From assembly GCA_934463115.1 (NCBI GenBank), contig CAKSIN010000005.1, forward strand, positions 1-64,000: a stretch of 64,000 nt of DNA, given 5' to 3'. Positions within the stretch are counted from its first letter, which is position 1; each line of letters starts with the position of its first letter. Both the position numbers and the translations under genes were made by a program. The notes under the pieces were generated by a model. That model searched no databases, was not told the DNA's origin, and saw only the letters and a program-made list of their open reading frames with translations. Source of the stretch: an uncultured Clostridia bacterium. Lineage in GTDB: Bacteria > Bacillota > Clostridia > UMGS1810. Positions 33,467 to 45,000 of this stretch are shown here, one piece after another.

Positions 33467-34687
33467 TTACATTAAATTTTTTAACGCATTTTTTGCATAA
33501 AGATACGTTCCCGCCGTCCAGCCGAGCATTTCGGGCGCGCTGTATTCCGCTCCGTGCGCGACCGCGCCCGTTACGACATCATACTTTTCCCATAGCTTTT
33601 CCGTTCGCTCAAATTCGTTTTCAAGCATCGCGGTGTATTTTTTTGCTATTCTTTTCGCATCCTCCGTGTAACCGTAATTAAGCAATCCCTCTATAACTAT
33701 ATGTTGGACCGGTGCCCAGCCGTACGGATATGCCCATTGATAGTTTGCGTCGGTATTTACGTTTTCGCAGGCGGCAATACCATGCTCACATTCTATTTTT
33801 CCAAGCATTCCGACCGTTTTTTTCGCCTGATCGTCATCCGCGCACTTTGCCCACAAAGGCCAGAAAGCTGCCGCCGAAAAAACATTCGACAATTCTCCCT
33901 CTTTATAATCATAATCATAATACGTGTTTCCGTCGAAGAGAATTTTATTAATAAGCTCCATCCTGTTTTTTGCCGCTTTCTCCCATTTTTCGGATTCATC
34001 AATACCCAAAATCTTTGAAAACTCGGCAAAGTTCTTTTCGTATATATACAGATTACAATTCAAATCAACATAGTTATAGTCGCGCTGATGCAGCTTTGAG
34101 CGCGGCGAAAAATCCCAGCCGCTCTCACCGGTTGCGTAAATATCATAAACCGCATCCCTGTAATCGATATTGTTTTCCGGGGTTTTTCCGATTCTCTCCA
34201 GTGTACTCACATAGCTTTTTTTATAATCAAAATCCGTCGGGAAATATTCGGGGCAGACATCATAATGATTCAACCCATTGGGACTCATTCGCTTATTTTG
34301 CCAGAAACAGTATTCTTTTTTCAGAATGTCGCAGGCACTTTTCAGCCAATCTTTGTCCTTATATACGTCATATATATCCTTTACCATCATCGATAAATAA
34401 GGCGGCTGGGAGCGGTTAAGGCATGAATAAAGCGTGGCGTTCGGCATAAAACCGAATTTATCGACAACATACAAAATATCATCTACCGAGTTTTTTGCCA
34501 ATTTCCCGCGATCAGACAAAATCAAACCGACACATGTGAAATATGTGTCCCAGTAATACATCTCTCTGAAACCGTTTGTCGGGCACGGAACAACATACGG
34601 GTGCGGCATCGGTATATCATCGCTGCCGTGAGTTTTATTTTCCATTATGCAATCGTCCCATTTTTTATAAATATATTCTTCAAGCAT
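33467..34687 (-). CDS. GH37-like trehalase-family glycosidase
   Basis: A 406-residue (alpha/alpha)6-barrel enzyme. It matches both GH37 signatures in form: TNGFREMYYWDTYFTCVGL near 45-60 and QWAYPYGWAPVQ near 310. An intermediate SGWDFSPRSKL and the final EYSAPEMLGWTAGTYLYA agree. Trehalase activity is one option, but within a glycan operon it may act on another alpha-linked sugar. No signal peptide, so it is cytoplasmic. The ATG at 34687 has GGAGG five bases upstream. It is the last gene of the 25-kb operon, followed by the bidirectional terminator. Confidence 0.8.
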   Translation of the reverse strand: MLEEYIYKKWDDCIMENKTHGSDDIPMPHPYVVPCPTNGFREMYYWDTYFTCVGLILSDRGKLAKNSVDDILYVVDKFGFMPNATLYSCLNRSQPPYLSMMVKDIYDVYKDKDWLKSACDILKKEYCFWQNKRMSPNGLNHYDVCPEYFPTDFDYKKSYVSTLERIGKTPENNIDYRDAVYDIYATGESGWDFSPRSKLHQRDYNYVDLNCNLYIYEKNFAEFSKILGIDESEKWEKAAKNRMELINKILFDGNTYYDYDYKEGELSNVFSAAAFWPLWAKCADDDQAKKTVGMLGKIECEHGIAACENVNTDANYQWAYPYGWAPVQHIVIEGLLNYGYTEDAKRIAKKYTAMLENEFERTEKLWEKYDVVTGAVAHGAEYSAPEMLGWTAGTYLYAKNALKNLM

Positions 34688-34764
34688 TTTTTCCTCCGTA
34701 CAAGTCACATTTTTACAAACAAATCCGCATCATAATCAACCGAACCGCGCCGACTTCCGACGCA

Positions 34765-35943
34765 CTACCCGGTTATGCAGGAATAAACAACGTTCCTTAA
34801 TCTGGGCTGGTAATATTCTTCGTGCGGATTGAGCATATGATGTGAATAAAAATATGCCATATTGTAATCCGTATCGATAAGAACTGTTCCTCCCGCTGCA
34901 CCGCCCCAGCCAAACTCTCCCACGGAGCCGTTGGAACCGCCCTTCGGTTTATCAATCATTGTCCTTACACCGAGTCCGTATCCGTAACCCGCAAGCTGCG
35001 ACCAGTTCAGATACGGAAGCACAGCGCTGTCCAAATGATTCATCTTCATAAGCTCGACAGTGGCTTTTGACAAAATTCTCTCTCCGTTGGGCGCAACCCC
35101 GAAATTGGCCAGCGCAGAGGCAAACTTTGCATAATCCGGAACGGAAACCGTTATTCCGGCTCCTCCGCTGTCGTATTCGGGGCCGAACTCATACACAACG
35201 TCTTTGCCTATATTCTCCCAATGCCCCTCCGCATTTTTCGTTCGCATCTGAGCCTTAACAAAATCAGTCTCCCCGTCATCGGTTTTATACCAATATTGAT
35301 TGGCAATACGGCTCTTAACTTCCTCTGTCCGATGGTAATATATATTATCGATACCAAGCGGCGCAAAAACATTGTCTTTCACGTAGCTGCCGAATTTTTG
35401 CCCCGATACAACCTCAACAAGACCCGCAAGAATGTCATGACACAGGCTGTAATTCCATCGCGTTCCGGGTTCGAACAGCAAATTTTCTTTTGCCAAATTT
35501 TTTATTACATGAAGCGTATTCATTCTGCCGTCGGTTTCCGCCTTGGCTTTTTCTATAGCCTTGCATTTAATGTCATAATCAAATCCCGCCGTCATTGTGA
35601 ATAAGTTTTTAACGGTTATCGGATTGTCGGCTTTCCTTATTGAGCCGCCGCTGTCGGCAACATTCATCTCCTTAAATTCGGGAATGTATTCGCATAGCGG
35701 ATCGTTAAGCAGAAATTTTCCCTGTTCATACAATTGAAGTGCGGCTGTTACGGTTGCAACCTTTGAACAGGAATAAATATTAAGCAGCTCATTTCCGTTT
35801 GTTTTTATACCGTTTTCCACATCGCTGTAACCCGAGCTGTATCGAAATACTTCTTTGTTTCCGCAATAAATGCAAATCGAATTTCCGGGGATTCTCCAGG
35901 ATGTCAAATAATCCATATAATTTTTCAGATAATCAAAATTCAT
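34765..35943 (-). CDS. Serine hydrolase of the beta-lactamase/esterase family
   Basis: A 392-residue member of the class C beta-lactamase-like family. The nucleophile motif is SCSK (SxxK, near residue 58), the second motif is YSL (in WNYSLCHDILAGLVE) and the final GGAAGG segment replaces KTG. No signal peptide is present, so a penicillin-binding role is unlikely; a cytoplasmic esterase acting on acylated or methylated sugars from the glycan is a better fit. The ATG at 35943 has AAGGAAG six bases upstream; a TTG seven codons earlier overlaps no ribosome site. Gaps to neighbours are under 80 bases. Confidence 0.8.
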   Translation of the reverse strand: MNFDYLKNYMDYLTSWRIPGNSICIYCGNKEVFRYSSGYSDVENGIKTNGNELLNIYSCSKVATVTAALQLYEQGKFLLNDPLCEYIPEFKEMNVADSGGSIRKADNPITVKNLFTMTAGFDYDIKCKAIEKAKAETDGRMNTLHVIKNLAKENLLFEPGTRWNYSLCHDILAGLVEVVSGQKFGSYVKDNVFAPLGIDNIYYHRTEEVKSRIANQYWYKTDDGETDFVKAQMRTKNAEGHWENIGKDVVYEFGPEYDSGGAGITVSVPDYAKFASALANFGVAPNGERILSKATVELMKMNHLDSAVLPYLNWSQLAGYGYGLGVRTMIDKPKGGSNGSVGEFGWGGAAGGTVLIDTDYNMAYFYSHHMLNPHEEYYQPRLRNVVYSCITG

Positions 35944-35981
35944 CGTAATCTTCCTTTTTATCAATGTTTATCCGTCTGCCG

Positions 35982-38066
35982 CTACACTGCCTCAACGCTA
36001 ATCATGTTGTCTGTAACACACGAATTTCCGACATAAATATCAAAACAGCCCTTTTCCAAAACAAAATCTTTTTCGGGGTAATATCCGAGCTCGTCAATGC
36101 CGACTTTAAAGGTTACGGACACAGTTTTCCCCGCCTCGACAAATACTTTCTTAAACCCTTTAAGTTCCCTTATCGGCCGTGCTCTTTTTGAGACGGCATC
36201 GCGTATGTAAAGCTGGCAAATCTCCGCTCCGTCCGCGCCGCCGATATTGCTGATTTCAACCGATATATCAAAGTACTTTCCGTCTTTCAAATCACTTACA
36301 GTCATTTTTTTGCAGCCGCACTTTATTTTTGAAAACTCAAACTTCGTATAACTGAGCCCGAATCCGAACGGATAAAGCGGTGTTGACCGCTCGTCGTTGT
36401 ATGCCGAAAATTTTGGCTCGTTATAATAAACATATTCATCCGCAGCGCGAATGGGCAGCGGCAGGCTGTTATAATACATCGGAATTTGTCCCGTGCTCCT
36501 CAAAAATGTAATCGGAGTTTTTGCGCACGGGTTAAAGCCGCCGCTTATAATTTTTGCTGCCGCACGTGCCGCCATTGCACCGCCGTGCCACATATAGACT
36601 ATAGCGTCGGCATATTGCTCAAACTCACCGAGGGCAAGAGGCCGCCCCGCAAAAATAATTGCCGCAACCTTTTTGCCCGCTTGTTTTGCACGTCTCGCGA
36701 GAGCAAGCTGCATTTCGTCTATCTCAATATGAGACATGCCTGCCCTCTCGCCCGTATCTTCACAATCTTCTCCGAGCGCGAGAACCACCGTATCGACGTC
36801 AAACATCTTTGCTTTCATTTTGTGAATGGATTCGTCCGAAATTACATTGTCTCCGTATATCCTGTGCAGTTCGTCATACAGCGTCGGAACGTTGTCATAG
36901 CATCCCGCATGCCATGATCCGAATAACCCCTTTATCTCATGCGTAAAAGGTCCCGATAATATAAATCTTTTGTTTTTCAGAGGCAAAACGTCATTATTCT
37001 TCAGCAGCACAGCGCAATTCAGCGCAAACTTTTCGGCAAAATCATAATCCTCTTTCAGGCATACCCCGCCGTAATCAATCACAACGTTTCCGCAATACTT
37101 TTCCTTTATTTTCAAAATTCTTAAAACAGCGTCATCTATCAGTTTGATATCAATTCTGCCGTTTTCCGCAAGGGCTTTCAGATTTTCTCTGTAGCACTGC
37201 GTTGCCATTTCCATATCAATACCCGCCTTTAAAGAATTTTCGGCGCACTCCGCCTTATCGGCGGCCGTTCCGGTATAAAGCTGCCACTCTATGCTGCCCC
37301 AGTCGCTTATAACAAAACCGTCAAATCCGAGTTCATCCTTTAAAATGTCTCTGAATATGTACTCATTTGCAACGCTCGGCATTCCGCCGATATTCCCGAA
37401 AGAATTCATTACCGTTGCAACACCGGCATTCACCGCCGCTCTGAACGGCGGTAAATACGTATTTCTCAGGGTATAATCGGTAATCTCCGCATTGGCATAA
37501 TCCACACCGCCCTCACAGGCACCGTATCCGATATAATGTTTGGCGCATGCCGCCATACCGGCTCTTTGAATCCCTTTTACAAATGCGGCGGCAAACTGCG
37601 ATACAAGGTGAGGATCTTCTCCAAAACCCTCGATAACCCTTCCCCATCTCGGATCATGCGCTATATCGAGCATGGGAGAAAAAGTCCATTCCACACCCTC
37701 CTTGGCCGCCTCTCTTGCCATTCTGTACGCGCCTTCTTCGCCCAGCTTTGTGTCGAAAGACGCCGCCTGCGCCAGCGGAATCGGAAAGATTACCTTTGAG
37801 CCGTGTATAATATCCCTCCCCAGAATAACAGGTATTTTCAGTCTGCTTTTTTGAGAGGCATTTATAATTTTTTGAACCAAAGTGCCGTCTATTTCCTCAT
37901 CGCTCGTCCCTGCAATATCATTGTCGGTAAGTATGCAAGAACCAATTTCTCCGTTTTCAATCTGTCTGCACAGTTCGTCTATATTATTCTCCGACACACA
38001 GCTCTGAAACATCTGCCCGATTTTTTCATCAAGAGTCATCTCATCCAAAAGCTTTGTAAGTTCCAT
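35982..38066 (-). CDS. Glycoside hydrolase family 3 (beta-glycosidase)
   Basis: A 694-residue retaining beta-glycosidase without signal peptide. The GH3 N-terminal barrel (about 10-320) has the substrate motif KHYIGYG and the nucleophile D255 in GFVISDWGS; the C-terminal alpha/beta domain (about 350-560) and a fibronectin III-like domain (about 600-690) follow. Members act on beta-glucosides, beta-xylosides or others; the sequence does not tell. Being cytoplasmic, it would trim oligomers brought in by the LplABC transporter of the same operon. The start at 38066 has AGAGG eight bases upstream; an upstream in-frame GTG overlaps that site. Confidence 0.92.
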   Translation of the reverse strand: MELTKLLDEMTLDEKIGQMFQSCVSENNIDELCRQIENGEIGSCILTDNDIAGTSDEEIDGTLVQKIINASQKSRLKIPVILGRDIIHGSKVIFPIPLAQAASFDTKLGEEGAYRMAREAAKEGVEWTFSPMLDIAHDPRWGRVIEGFGEDPHLVSQFAAAFVKGIQRAGMAACAKHYIGYGACEGGVDYANAEITDYTLRNTYLPPFRAAVNAGVATVMNSFGNIGGMPSVANEYIFRDILKDELGFDGFVISDWGSIEWQLYTGTAADKAECAENSLKAGIDMEMATQCYRENLKALAENGRIDIKLIDDAVLRILKIKEKYCGNVVIDYGGVCLKEDYDFAEKFALNCAVLLKNNDVLPLKNKRFILSGPFTHEIKGLFGSWHAGCYDNVPTLYDELHRIYGDNVISDESIHKMKAKMFDVDTVVLALGEDCEDTGERAGMSHIEIDEMQLALARRAKQAGKKVAAIIFAGRPLALGEFEQYADAIVYMWHGGAMAARAAAKIISGGFNPCAKTPITFLRSTGQIPMYYNSLPLPIRAADEYVYYNEPKFSAYNDERSTPLYPFGFGLSYTKFEFSKIKCGCKKMTVSDLKDGKYFDISVEISNIGGADGAEICQLYIRDAVSKRARPIRELKGFKKVFVEAGKTVSVTFKVGIDELGYYPEKDFVLEKGCFDIYVGNSCVTDNMISVEAV

Positions 38067-38108
38067 ATATTGCACCTCTTTCAGTTGATTTTACACCCGC
38101 CGCTTTTC

Positions 38109-41100
38109 TTATTTCTTAATAAAATTAATCAGCCTTTCAACAACCGCTGCCGCCTCTGCTCTCGTTGCATTATCCTTGGGCCTGAATCCATTGTTTCTGC
38201 CGTTTAGCAAACCGAGCCCCGAAAGCTTTTCCACCGCGTCTTTCGCCCAGCCGCTTATCTCATCTTTATCGGCGAACGAAACCGCATCCGTGCCGTTTGG
38301 TTCACAACCTTTGTATTTCAATATATTCATCATTATCGACGCCATTTCTTCGCGATTAATGTTGTCGTTGGGTTTAAAGCACCCGTCGGAACCTCTGATG
38401 ATACCTGCTTTTGCGGCAGCATTTACATGTCTTTCGTACCAGCTCCCGCTTTCGACATCACTGAAAATGCTGTCCGTGTCGGCGCTGTCGATACCAAATG
38501 CCCTGCAAACTATTGCGCAAAATTCCGCCCTTGTTATTTCTCTGTCGGGCTCAAATTTGCCGTTTTCAACCCCGGAAACTATATTCTGTTCGGCCATGCT
38601 TTCTATCGTTTGTCTTGCCCAGTGTCCGCCGATATCCGAAAATGCGGAATCTGTTCCCGATTGATTTGTGCCGTTCGGATTATTTTGCCCGTTCTGATTG
38701 CCCGAACCCGAATTTCCGCGTGTACCGCCTCCGCCTCCGACATGCCCGTTAGAGCCGTTTTCGTTTATTGTTACAGAGGCGCTCCTTACCTCCGTTCCGA
38801 CATACGGCATTTCTTCGGAGTATGGTATAACCCCTGCGGATATTGACTTTCCGACCATACTGTCGGTTATGCCGAGCGTTGCTCCGGACGCAATTTTCTC
38901 CGAGCCGCTGTACCAGTTTATAACCGTCATGTCCGCAGCTTCTTTAGCATCGTATTTGTGATTGTATTCGTAGCTGACCGACAACACTCCTCCCGCCTTT
39001 GCATCTCCGATAATCCGAACATTTTCGGCAGTCGGAGCAACCGGCCCTTCAAAACAATCGCTGAAATACTCTTTATTATCGTTTGGCTCTTCATCGCTTT
39101 TCGGGATAACGGAAAACCTGATATATTTTCCGCAATCCGATCCTTTTATTGTGTAATTCAAAGTATTTTCGCCGGGTATCAATGTGTATTTCCCGTCTTT
39201 TGAATCGGACACATACCAGCTGTAAACGCTGTCCTTTTCCGCGTTATAATTTCTGTCCTCAAACACATACGAGGCGGTGAGCTTTGCCCCAACACGGTGC
39301 TTTCCGCCGACGGACACGCTCTTTGCGGTTGGTGCAACAGGCTGTACCGCCGCCTCGGTTATGGCCTGCGCCGATTCGTTTCCGTCAATGTCATATGTAA
39401 CAATTTTCACTCTGTAAAATCCGTTTGCTCCTCCCGACGGAACTGTATAAGTCTCTTTGTCGGCGCCGATTATATCGGAATATGTTCCGTTCTCGCTGTC
39501 GCAGAACTGCCACTGATACGTGGTTTTGGATTTATCCTCGGCAACATTTTTCCCGTGAAAATACGTGTATTGTGCCTTTAGCTCAGCTCCCTCCGTTACA
39601 TTGCCTTTTATATGCGCATTTTTTATCATGGGTACCGCGTCACCGTCATACAAAAGTTGAATGGGAATTATCTTTTCAATACAGTAATTCGGGTTCTTTG
39701 CCGCAATATAAATTATTCCGTTTGAAGCGCCGTCCGATATCTTCAGAATATTGTCGGTCAGTGTAACGCCCGAATAGTTTTCCTTCAGCTCCAAAACGAT
39801 TTTATCGTTTGCGATTTTTAATTCACGTCCGTCTTTGAACACGGTTTTCGGAGTGCAGTCTATTGTCTTTGCCGCCTCGCCCTCCTTTGGAATAAGGATT
39901 ACATTGTTGTCGCATATTTCCACTTTCGGCATTGCCTCGGAAATTGACAGTTCGTCTATATAATATCTGGCCGGGCTCGAAGCCGGATCGATTCCCGTAA
40001 GCAGTCTTAGGTTTGCTTTTGTTTCTTCTGTCGAACCGCTCGCATCCGGAACAAAAAATACTTTGTTTACATCTATAAACCGCTCGCCCTCAATGTAAAT
40101 ATGGTTATCGGTTGTGCCGTATTCGTCGGTTTTGTCAAGTCCGCTCAGGTTATCGACAAAAATGCATGTTCCGTTTGAGGCATGTATGTATGGGTATACA
40201 CCCATATTTCCTTTTTTTATTTTAAACGACAAAACATACAGGGTGTTTTTCTTTACCGTCGGAGTAAATGTTATACCCTCTGTTCTTCCGCCGCTTTCAG
40301 CCGTTACATAAAGGCTGCTGCCGCCGCTGTATACATAGTCCGGATTTGTGTTTATACTGAGCTTTACGTTTGATGCCGATACCCCCGGATATATTCCGTC
40401 ATATCCCGAATTTGTCAAAAGGTCGGCATTTTCAAATCCACCGTTTACCGACAGTTCGGTGTCTTTTGCCGCAATCGGACCGTAGGTGTCGCTGACAACG
40501 CTCTGCCCCATATACGGTTCTTTTGAGCTTACCGGTGTAACACGGACCTTAATATAACTTTTTTCGTCATAATCTCTGAGAACATAATTCTTTCCGTTGT
40601 TATTTGTCGGTTCAAAATTCTTTCCGTCAAGGCTTTTGTACCATTTGTAAATATGTTCTCCGGGTTCATCAGAGTTGGGATCGTAATAGTCGAAATCGGC
40701 TGTCAAAACCTCGCCCGTTTCCATTTTTCCCGATATTTTCAGATTTAATGCAATCGGCTGCATGGGGTTAAATACAAATGCGTCCGTCCGCAGTGTGTCA
40801 CCCGAAACACCGTCGTCGTTTTTTGGTGTTATCTCCGCTTTAATCAGCATGTTTTTCAGCTCTTCGTTTAAATTCAGTTCGGAGCCGTTTTCGTGGGCTA
40901 TAACGCTGTATGTCGCCCCGTTATCACCGGATTTGTACCAATTTATTTCCGTACCGTTTTCGGCAATCCCGTTCGGATCGTAATATTCATACTTTGCAAC
41001 AATTTTATCGCCGTCAACGATTATTCGGAAGTCCCTTGCCTCTGGTTTGTCTGTCTTTGCGATTACTTTAACCGTATATGTCGCCTCAAAACCGTTTGCG

Positions 41101-42077
41101 CTGACAAACTTTATATTAACCGTGCCGCTCGTGGCTTTATCGGTTACAATCAGTTTTTTCTCATCTTCATTAAACTCTATACCCTTGCAGGATGTTTCTG
41201 CGCTGTATATCGCGTTTGAGCTCTCATAAGCAAGGCTTTGCGTATCCGAAAACAGCACATCCGCTTTGTATTCGGCAACAACGCTCTTTGAACCGTAAGC
41301 GGGAATTTCAACGGTATCGTTTCCCGAAATCGCTGCCATCGGAGTAACCTCGCTTACTTCGATATCGTCCGCAAACAGAAATATTGGTTTTCCGGCATTG
41401 TTTACATCGTTTGACGATATCCAAAAATAATAGTCGCCCTTTTCATCCGATTTTACAACTGTTTCAACCTTTGTCCATGCCGATGAGCTGAGCGCGGTTC
41501 TTGCGGCATCGGGAACCCATTCGTTTACGGTGAGATATTTTGTATAATCGTTTACACCGTTTACGGACGATGCATATACCGGTTTGTATCCGCCGTTCGG
41601 TTCTGTGGAAAATGCCCATATCAGCGAATTTGTTTCCCATGCCATGCCTTCCATCTTCTGCTTGTAAGCGGTAAAGCTTTCCTCGTCAAATTTGAAGTAT
41701 CCCGATATTTTATAATATTTATTATCACCGAGAGTAACCTTGAAAGGAATACGGCTGTCTCTCCCGCCGTTGCCCGCGTCGGCCGTTGTTTCTATATGAA
41801 GGCTGTGATTTCCCGTATGCGCGTCGTCACTCAGCGAATATGTATTGTACGTGTATGCCTCGGGAAACGAAACATCATATGCTGTTTCTCCTTTGGCGCT
41901 CCCCGTGAGTTTGGATTCATCTTCGAAACCGCACGAAAATATAATATTGTTTTGGTATACCGCGCCGTAATTTTCGATATCCGCCAAAGACGGAAAGGCG
42001 GGCAATGCCATAGATAAAGCCAATCCTGTTCCCAACATTGATTTTAAGTATTTTTTTGCTTTTTTACCCAACATCAT
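38109..42077 (-). CDS. Secreted SLH-anchored multidomain carbohydrate-binding protein
   Basis: A 1322-residue surface protein. In order: signal peptide (about 1-32); a CBM-like module opening with SCGFED (48-53) to about 250; Ig-like domain (250-340); repeated ~95-residue modules with a central WY or WQ (about 345-440, 440-540, 830-925, 930-1020, 1025-1110); a second CBM-like module starting NGGFENADLL (about 540-730); a Gly/Asn/Ser-rich linker (about 1115-1145); and three SLH repeats at the C-terminus (FSDIGGHWA, FSDVESGSWY, FADKDEISGWA). SLH repeats hold proteins to pyruvylated wall polymers. No catalytic site is recognised, so it may capture the glycan or scaffold the other secreted proteins. 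AAGGAGG precedes the ATG, which overlaps the upstream stop by four bases. Confidence 0.85.
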   Translation of the reverse strand: MMLGKKAKKYLKSMLGTGLALSMALPAFPSLADIENYGAVYQNNIIFSCGFEDESKLTGSAKGETAYDVSFPEAYTYNTYSLSDDAHTGNHSLHIETTADAGNGGRDSRIPFKVTLGDNKYYKISGYFKFDEESFTAYKQKMEGMAWETNSLIWAFSTEPNGGYKPVYASSVNGVNDYTKYLTVNEWVPDAARTALSSSAWTKVETVVKSDEKGDYYFWISSNDVNNAGKPIFLFADDIEVSEVTPMAAISGNDTVEIPAYGSKSVVAEYKADVLFSDTQSLAYESSNAIYSAETSCKGIEFNEDEKKLIVTDKATSGTVNIKFVSANGFEATYTVKVIAKTDKPEARDFRIIVDGDKIVAKYEYYDPNGIAENGTEINWYKSGDNGATYSVIAHENGSELNLNEELKNMLIKAEITPKNDDGVSGDTLRTDAFVFNPMQPIALNLKISGKMETGEVLTADFDYYDPNSDEPGEHIYKWYKSLDGKNFEPTNNNGKNYVLRDYDEKSYIKVRVTPVSSKEPYMGQSVVSDTYGPIAAKDTELSVNGGFENADLLTNSGYDGIYPGVSASNVKLSINTNPDYVYSGGSSLYVTAESGGRTEGITFTPTVKKNTLYVLSFKIKKGNMGVYPYIHASNGTCIFVDNLSGLDKTDEYGTTDNHIYIEGERFIDVNKVFFVPDASGSTEETKANLRLLTGIDPASSPARYYIDELSISEAMPKVEICDNNVILIPKEGEAAKTIDCTPKTVFKDGRELKIANDKIVLELKENYSGVTLTDNILKISDGASNGIIYIAAKNPNYCIEKIIPIQLLYDGDAVPMIKNAHIKGNVTEGAELKAQYTYFHGKNVAEDKSKTTYQWQFCDSENGTYSDIIGADKETYTVPSGGANGFYRVKIVTYDIDGNESAQAITEAAVQPVAPTAKSVSVGGKHRVGAKLTASYVFEDRNYNAEKDSVYSWYVSDSKDGKYTLIPGENTLNYTIKGSDCGKYIRFSVIPKSDEEPNDNKEYFSDCFEGPVAPTAENVRIIGDAKAGGVLSVSYEYNHKYDAKEAADMTVINWYSGSEKIASGATLGITDSMVGKSISAGVIPYSEEMPYVGTEVRSASVTINENGSNGHVGGGGGTRGNSGSGNQNGQNNPNGTNQSGTDSAFSDIGGHWARQTIESMAEQNIVSGVENGKFEPDREITRAEFCAIVCRAFGIDSADTDSIFSDVESGSWYERHVNAAAKAGIIRGSDGCFKPNDNINREEMASIMMNILKYKGCEPNGTDAVSFADKDEISGWAKDAVEKLSGLGLLNGRNNGFRPKDNATRAEAAAVVERLINFIKK

Positions 42078-45000
42078 TTCGTATCCTCCTTAGTGGTTTT
42101 GCTTATATTTTGAGTTAACGGCGTTATATCTTCCAAATCCTGCCACAGAAATATTTTATAATCATCCTTTAGCCGCAAATCAATAACCTCAACCGCATTA
42201 AAATGTATATCAAATTTATCCAGCCCGACAAGCGTGCTATCTTCATATGCCGCGCTCATCAGGCAGCCGTTTTCGGCTTTTGCACGCGATACAACCGTTA
42301 CCGTTGCCCCGCAATCGTTTAAATTCTGTATGCACAGTTCATAAAAACTTTCATTGCTTTTCAGCTTATCTTTTATCCTGTCGCCGTTAACAAGCTCGCT
42401 GATGTATATATCATCAACCAGACATTCAAGATTTTCGCCGTAGTATCCTATTCCCACATTGATCGGCCCGGAATTTTCGGCGAAAAATATTCTCTTTAAT
42501 CTAACCCATTTATCGGAATATATCGCAGTCTGTTTCATGTAATTGGTATTATTGTCGGCAAACATGCCGCCCTCGCATATCCTGTCAACGCTATCCGTAC
42601 AGATATAACCGTCAAATGCCGAGAAAAATACAGCGTCCACGCTTTTTTCGGATTTGAGTTTAACCCACATTGTTGCAATATAAAGTTTGTCCTTTTCCGC
42701 GTAAACGGTACTGTATGCCGTTTCGTATCTGCCGAGTTTAACCGCCGCGCAGTGCGCACCGCTGCGGCATTCTTCGTCGGTGATATTCACTGCGCTTTTG
42801 GGGTATAAAATATCGTTTACTCCGCTTTCGAAACCGCCGTCGGACACCTCATTTTCTCCCGCCGATTCCTTTGCGGGATAAAAGTTATAGACCGTTCTGC
42901 CGCTTTCGCCGAAAACCGACAGACGAATAACATCAATAATTCCGCTTATATCATCACGTGTTATTTCGTCCTCGCTCTCGGCGGTAATGCTGTCGGTCAG
43001 TTTGCACGGCTGATTGTAATAATCATATTTATTGGGCGAAAATCCGTCAATCCGTGTTCCGTTTAAATATACCGAATCGAGTTTCGGAATTTTGCCGTTC
43101 AAAATCCGAATATTCTTTTCGCACACTCGTCTGCCCAATCCCTCGGCGCTCACCGCTGCCGTCACGGTTATATTTCCCGAAGTTCCTTCAGCAACCGTCA
43201 GCTTTCCCGTGCGTTGGTCTATACTCACCCCCGCCGTCGACGATTTCAGCGAATATATCGCCTGCGTGTCATATATCTCATTTCCGCCGACAAACATTGC
43301 CGCCGTGTAATATGCATCGGTACGGTCGCTCGAATAAATAGTGTCACAACCAGCAATAAATTCAGCCGAAACAGCCGAATCATCCATTCTGCTTACCTTT
43401 AAATCGTCAAGGTTATATCTGACTGTTCCGCCCGCTCTTGCCGAATACACTCCCAACTCCACATCAATTCTTTTGTTCTCATCCGACGGGCATATGAAAT
43501 ACCTTTCGAGCAGAGTCCATTTATCCTTGGTAACCTCCGAATGATGCTGCGTTTCATATCCATGCATTCGGTACACGGCATTTTTATCCGTTGAGTACAC
43601 GGCATTTGATCCGTGAGCCATAATACCGAACAATGAATCCTTTTTTTCGTCTGCCGCCGCGTCTGCATGTATCTGAACGGAAATTTTATAAAGTGTGTTT
43701 GTGTCTGCGGAAATCCTAACGCACGGTGCGGTGTAACTCGGAGTTTCGATTAAAATACTTTTCCGTCCGCCGTGCGCAATGCTGTCGTCCAATTCGATTT
43801 TTTGCTTATCGTTGTTAACGGATATAAAAATTTCCCCGTTCGCGGAATCGTCATAATTTCCGCCGTCCGCAGTTCCGTCTTCAAACCCGCATGAAACAAC
43901 AACCTCTCCCAAGCCGGATCCGATATCGGAATCACCGCCGCTTTCATCGTTTATACCGCTTCCGCACTTTGTTGTATCTATATCCTTATATCCGATGAGT
44001 TTTGATTTTACATCATCGGATTTAATCTTAAAGTTCCTTTTTTCGTAATCTTCAAATATACTCGTTGTATTTGTAATATAATTATTCTCAATTCCTTCGA
44101 TTTCGCTGTCCGTTATATTATTAAAATTATAATTTAAGTATGTCGAATCCGCAAATATATTGTTTTCTGCCCTCAGTCTCTCTGCCTTATACGTTGAGTC
44201 TGTAATCCGTTTAACCTCCGGGAATGCGGAAATCCACGCATCGTTATCCGAATATTTCGATATACTCCTATATAAATCGGCACATCCTTCGTTATACTCC
44301 GCATACTGTTCTATGCATACGGCTGTGCTGCATTTTACAAAGATATTATTGAATATTTTGTTGTCCATTCCGCAGGAATTTACAATTGCCTGCCCCGAAG
44401 TTTTTTCAAAAACGTTTCCCGATATTGTCACTCCGCTCGAGGACAAATCAAGATAAATCATTCTTGTTCCGAGCATAAACTCCTTTTCGGAGTATATATC
44501 GTGAAAATAATTGTTTGTAATTTTGTTTCCGCGCATCGACCAGCCGTCTCCGGCATATATCACACCCATGTCGCCCGTATGTCTCAAAACGTCGGTAAAT
44601 TCACAGTATTCAATGACATTGGATACTCCCGAAAGCTGAACTGCCATATTTTCCGAGTTCTTAAACGTGCAGCCCGATATCCTGTTTCCGACACCGCCGA
44701 TTGCGGCGCCGCGCGCATAGCACTGCCCGCCGAAATTATCGATAACGCAATTTTCAACACAATTATTCCCCGGAGTCAGACTGTCGGGATCGCCGCCGTT
44801 TATATATATTCCGTCAAAAACATTGCTGATTTTGGATGAACGTATTCCGCAATTTTTACTGCCGTTGTCGATTATCACGGACCGCGCGCCGATATTTTTT
44901 ACAATGCAGTTGTCAAACAAAACATTTTCACAGCCCGAGATTTCAATCCCGTTATTTAACGCACCGTCAAAGGTTATGTTGCTGAACGTAACGTTTGAAA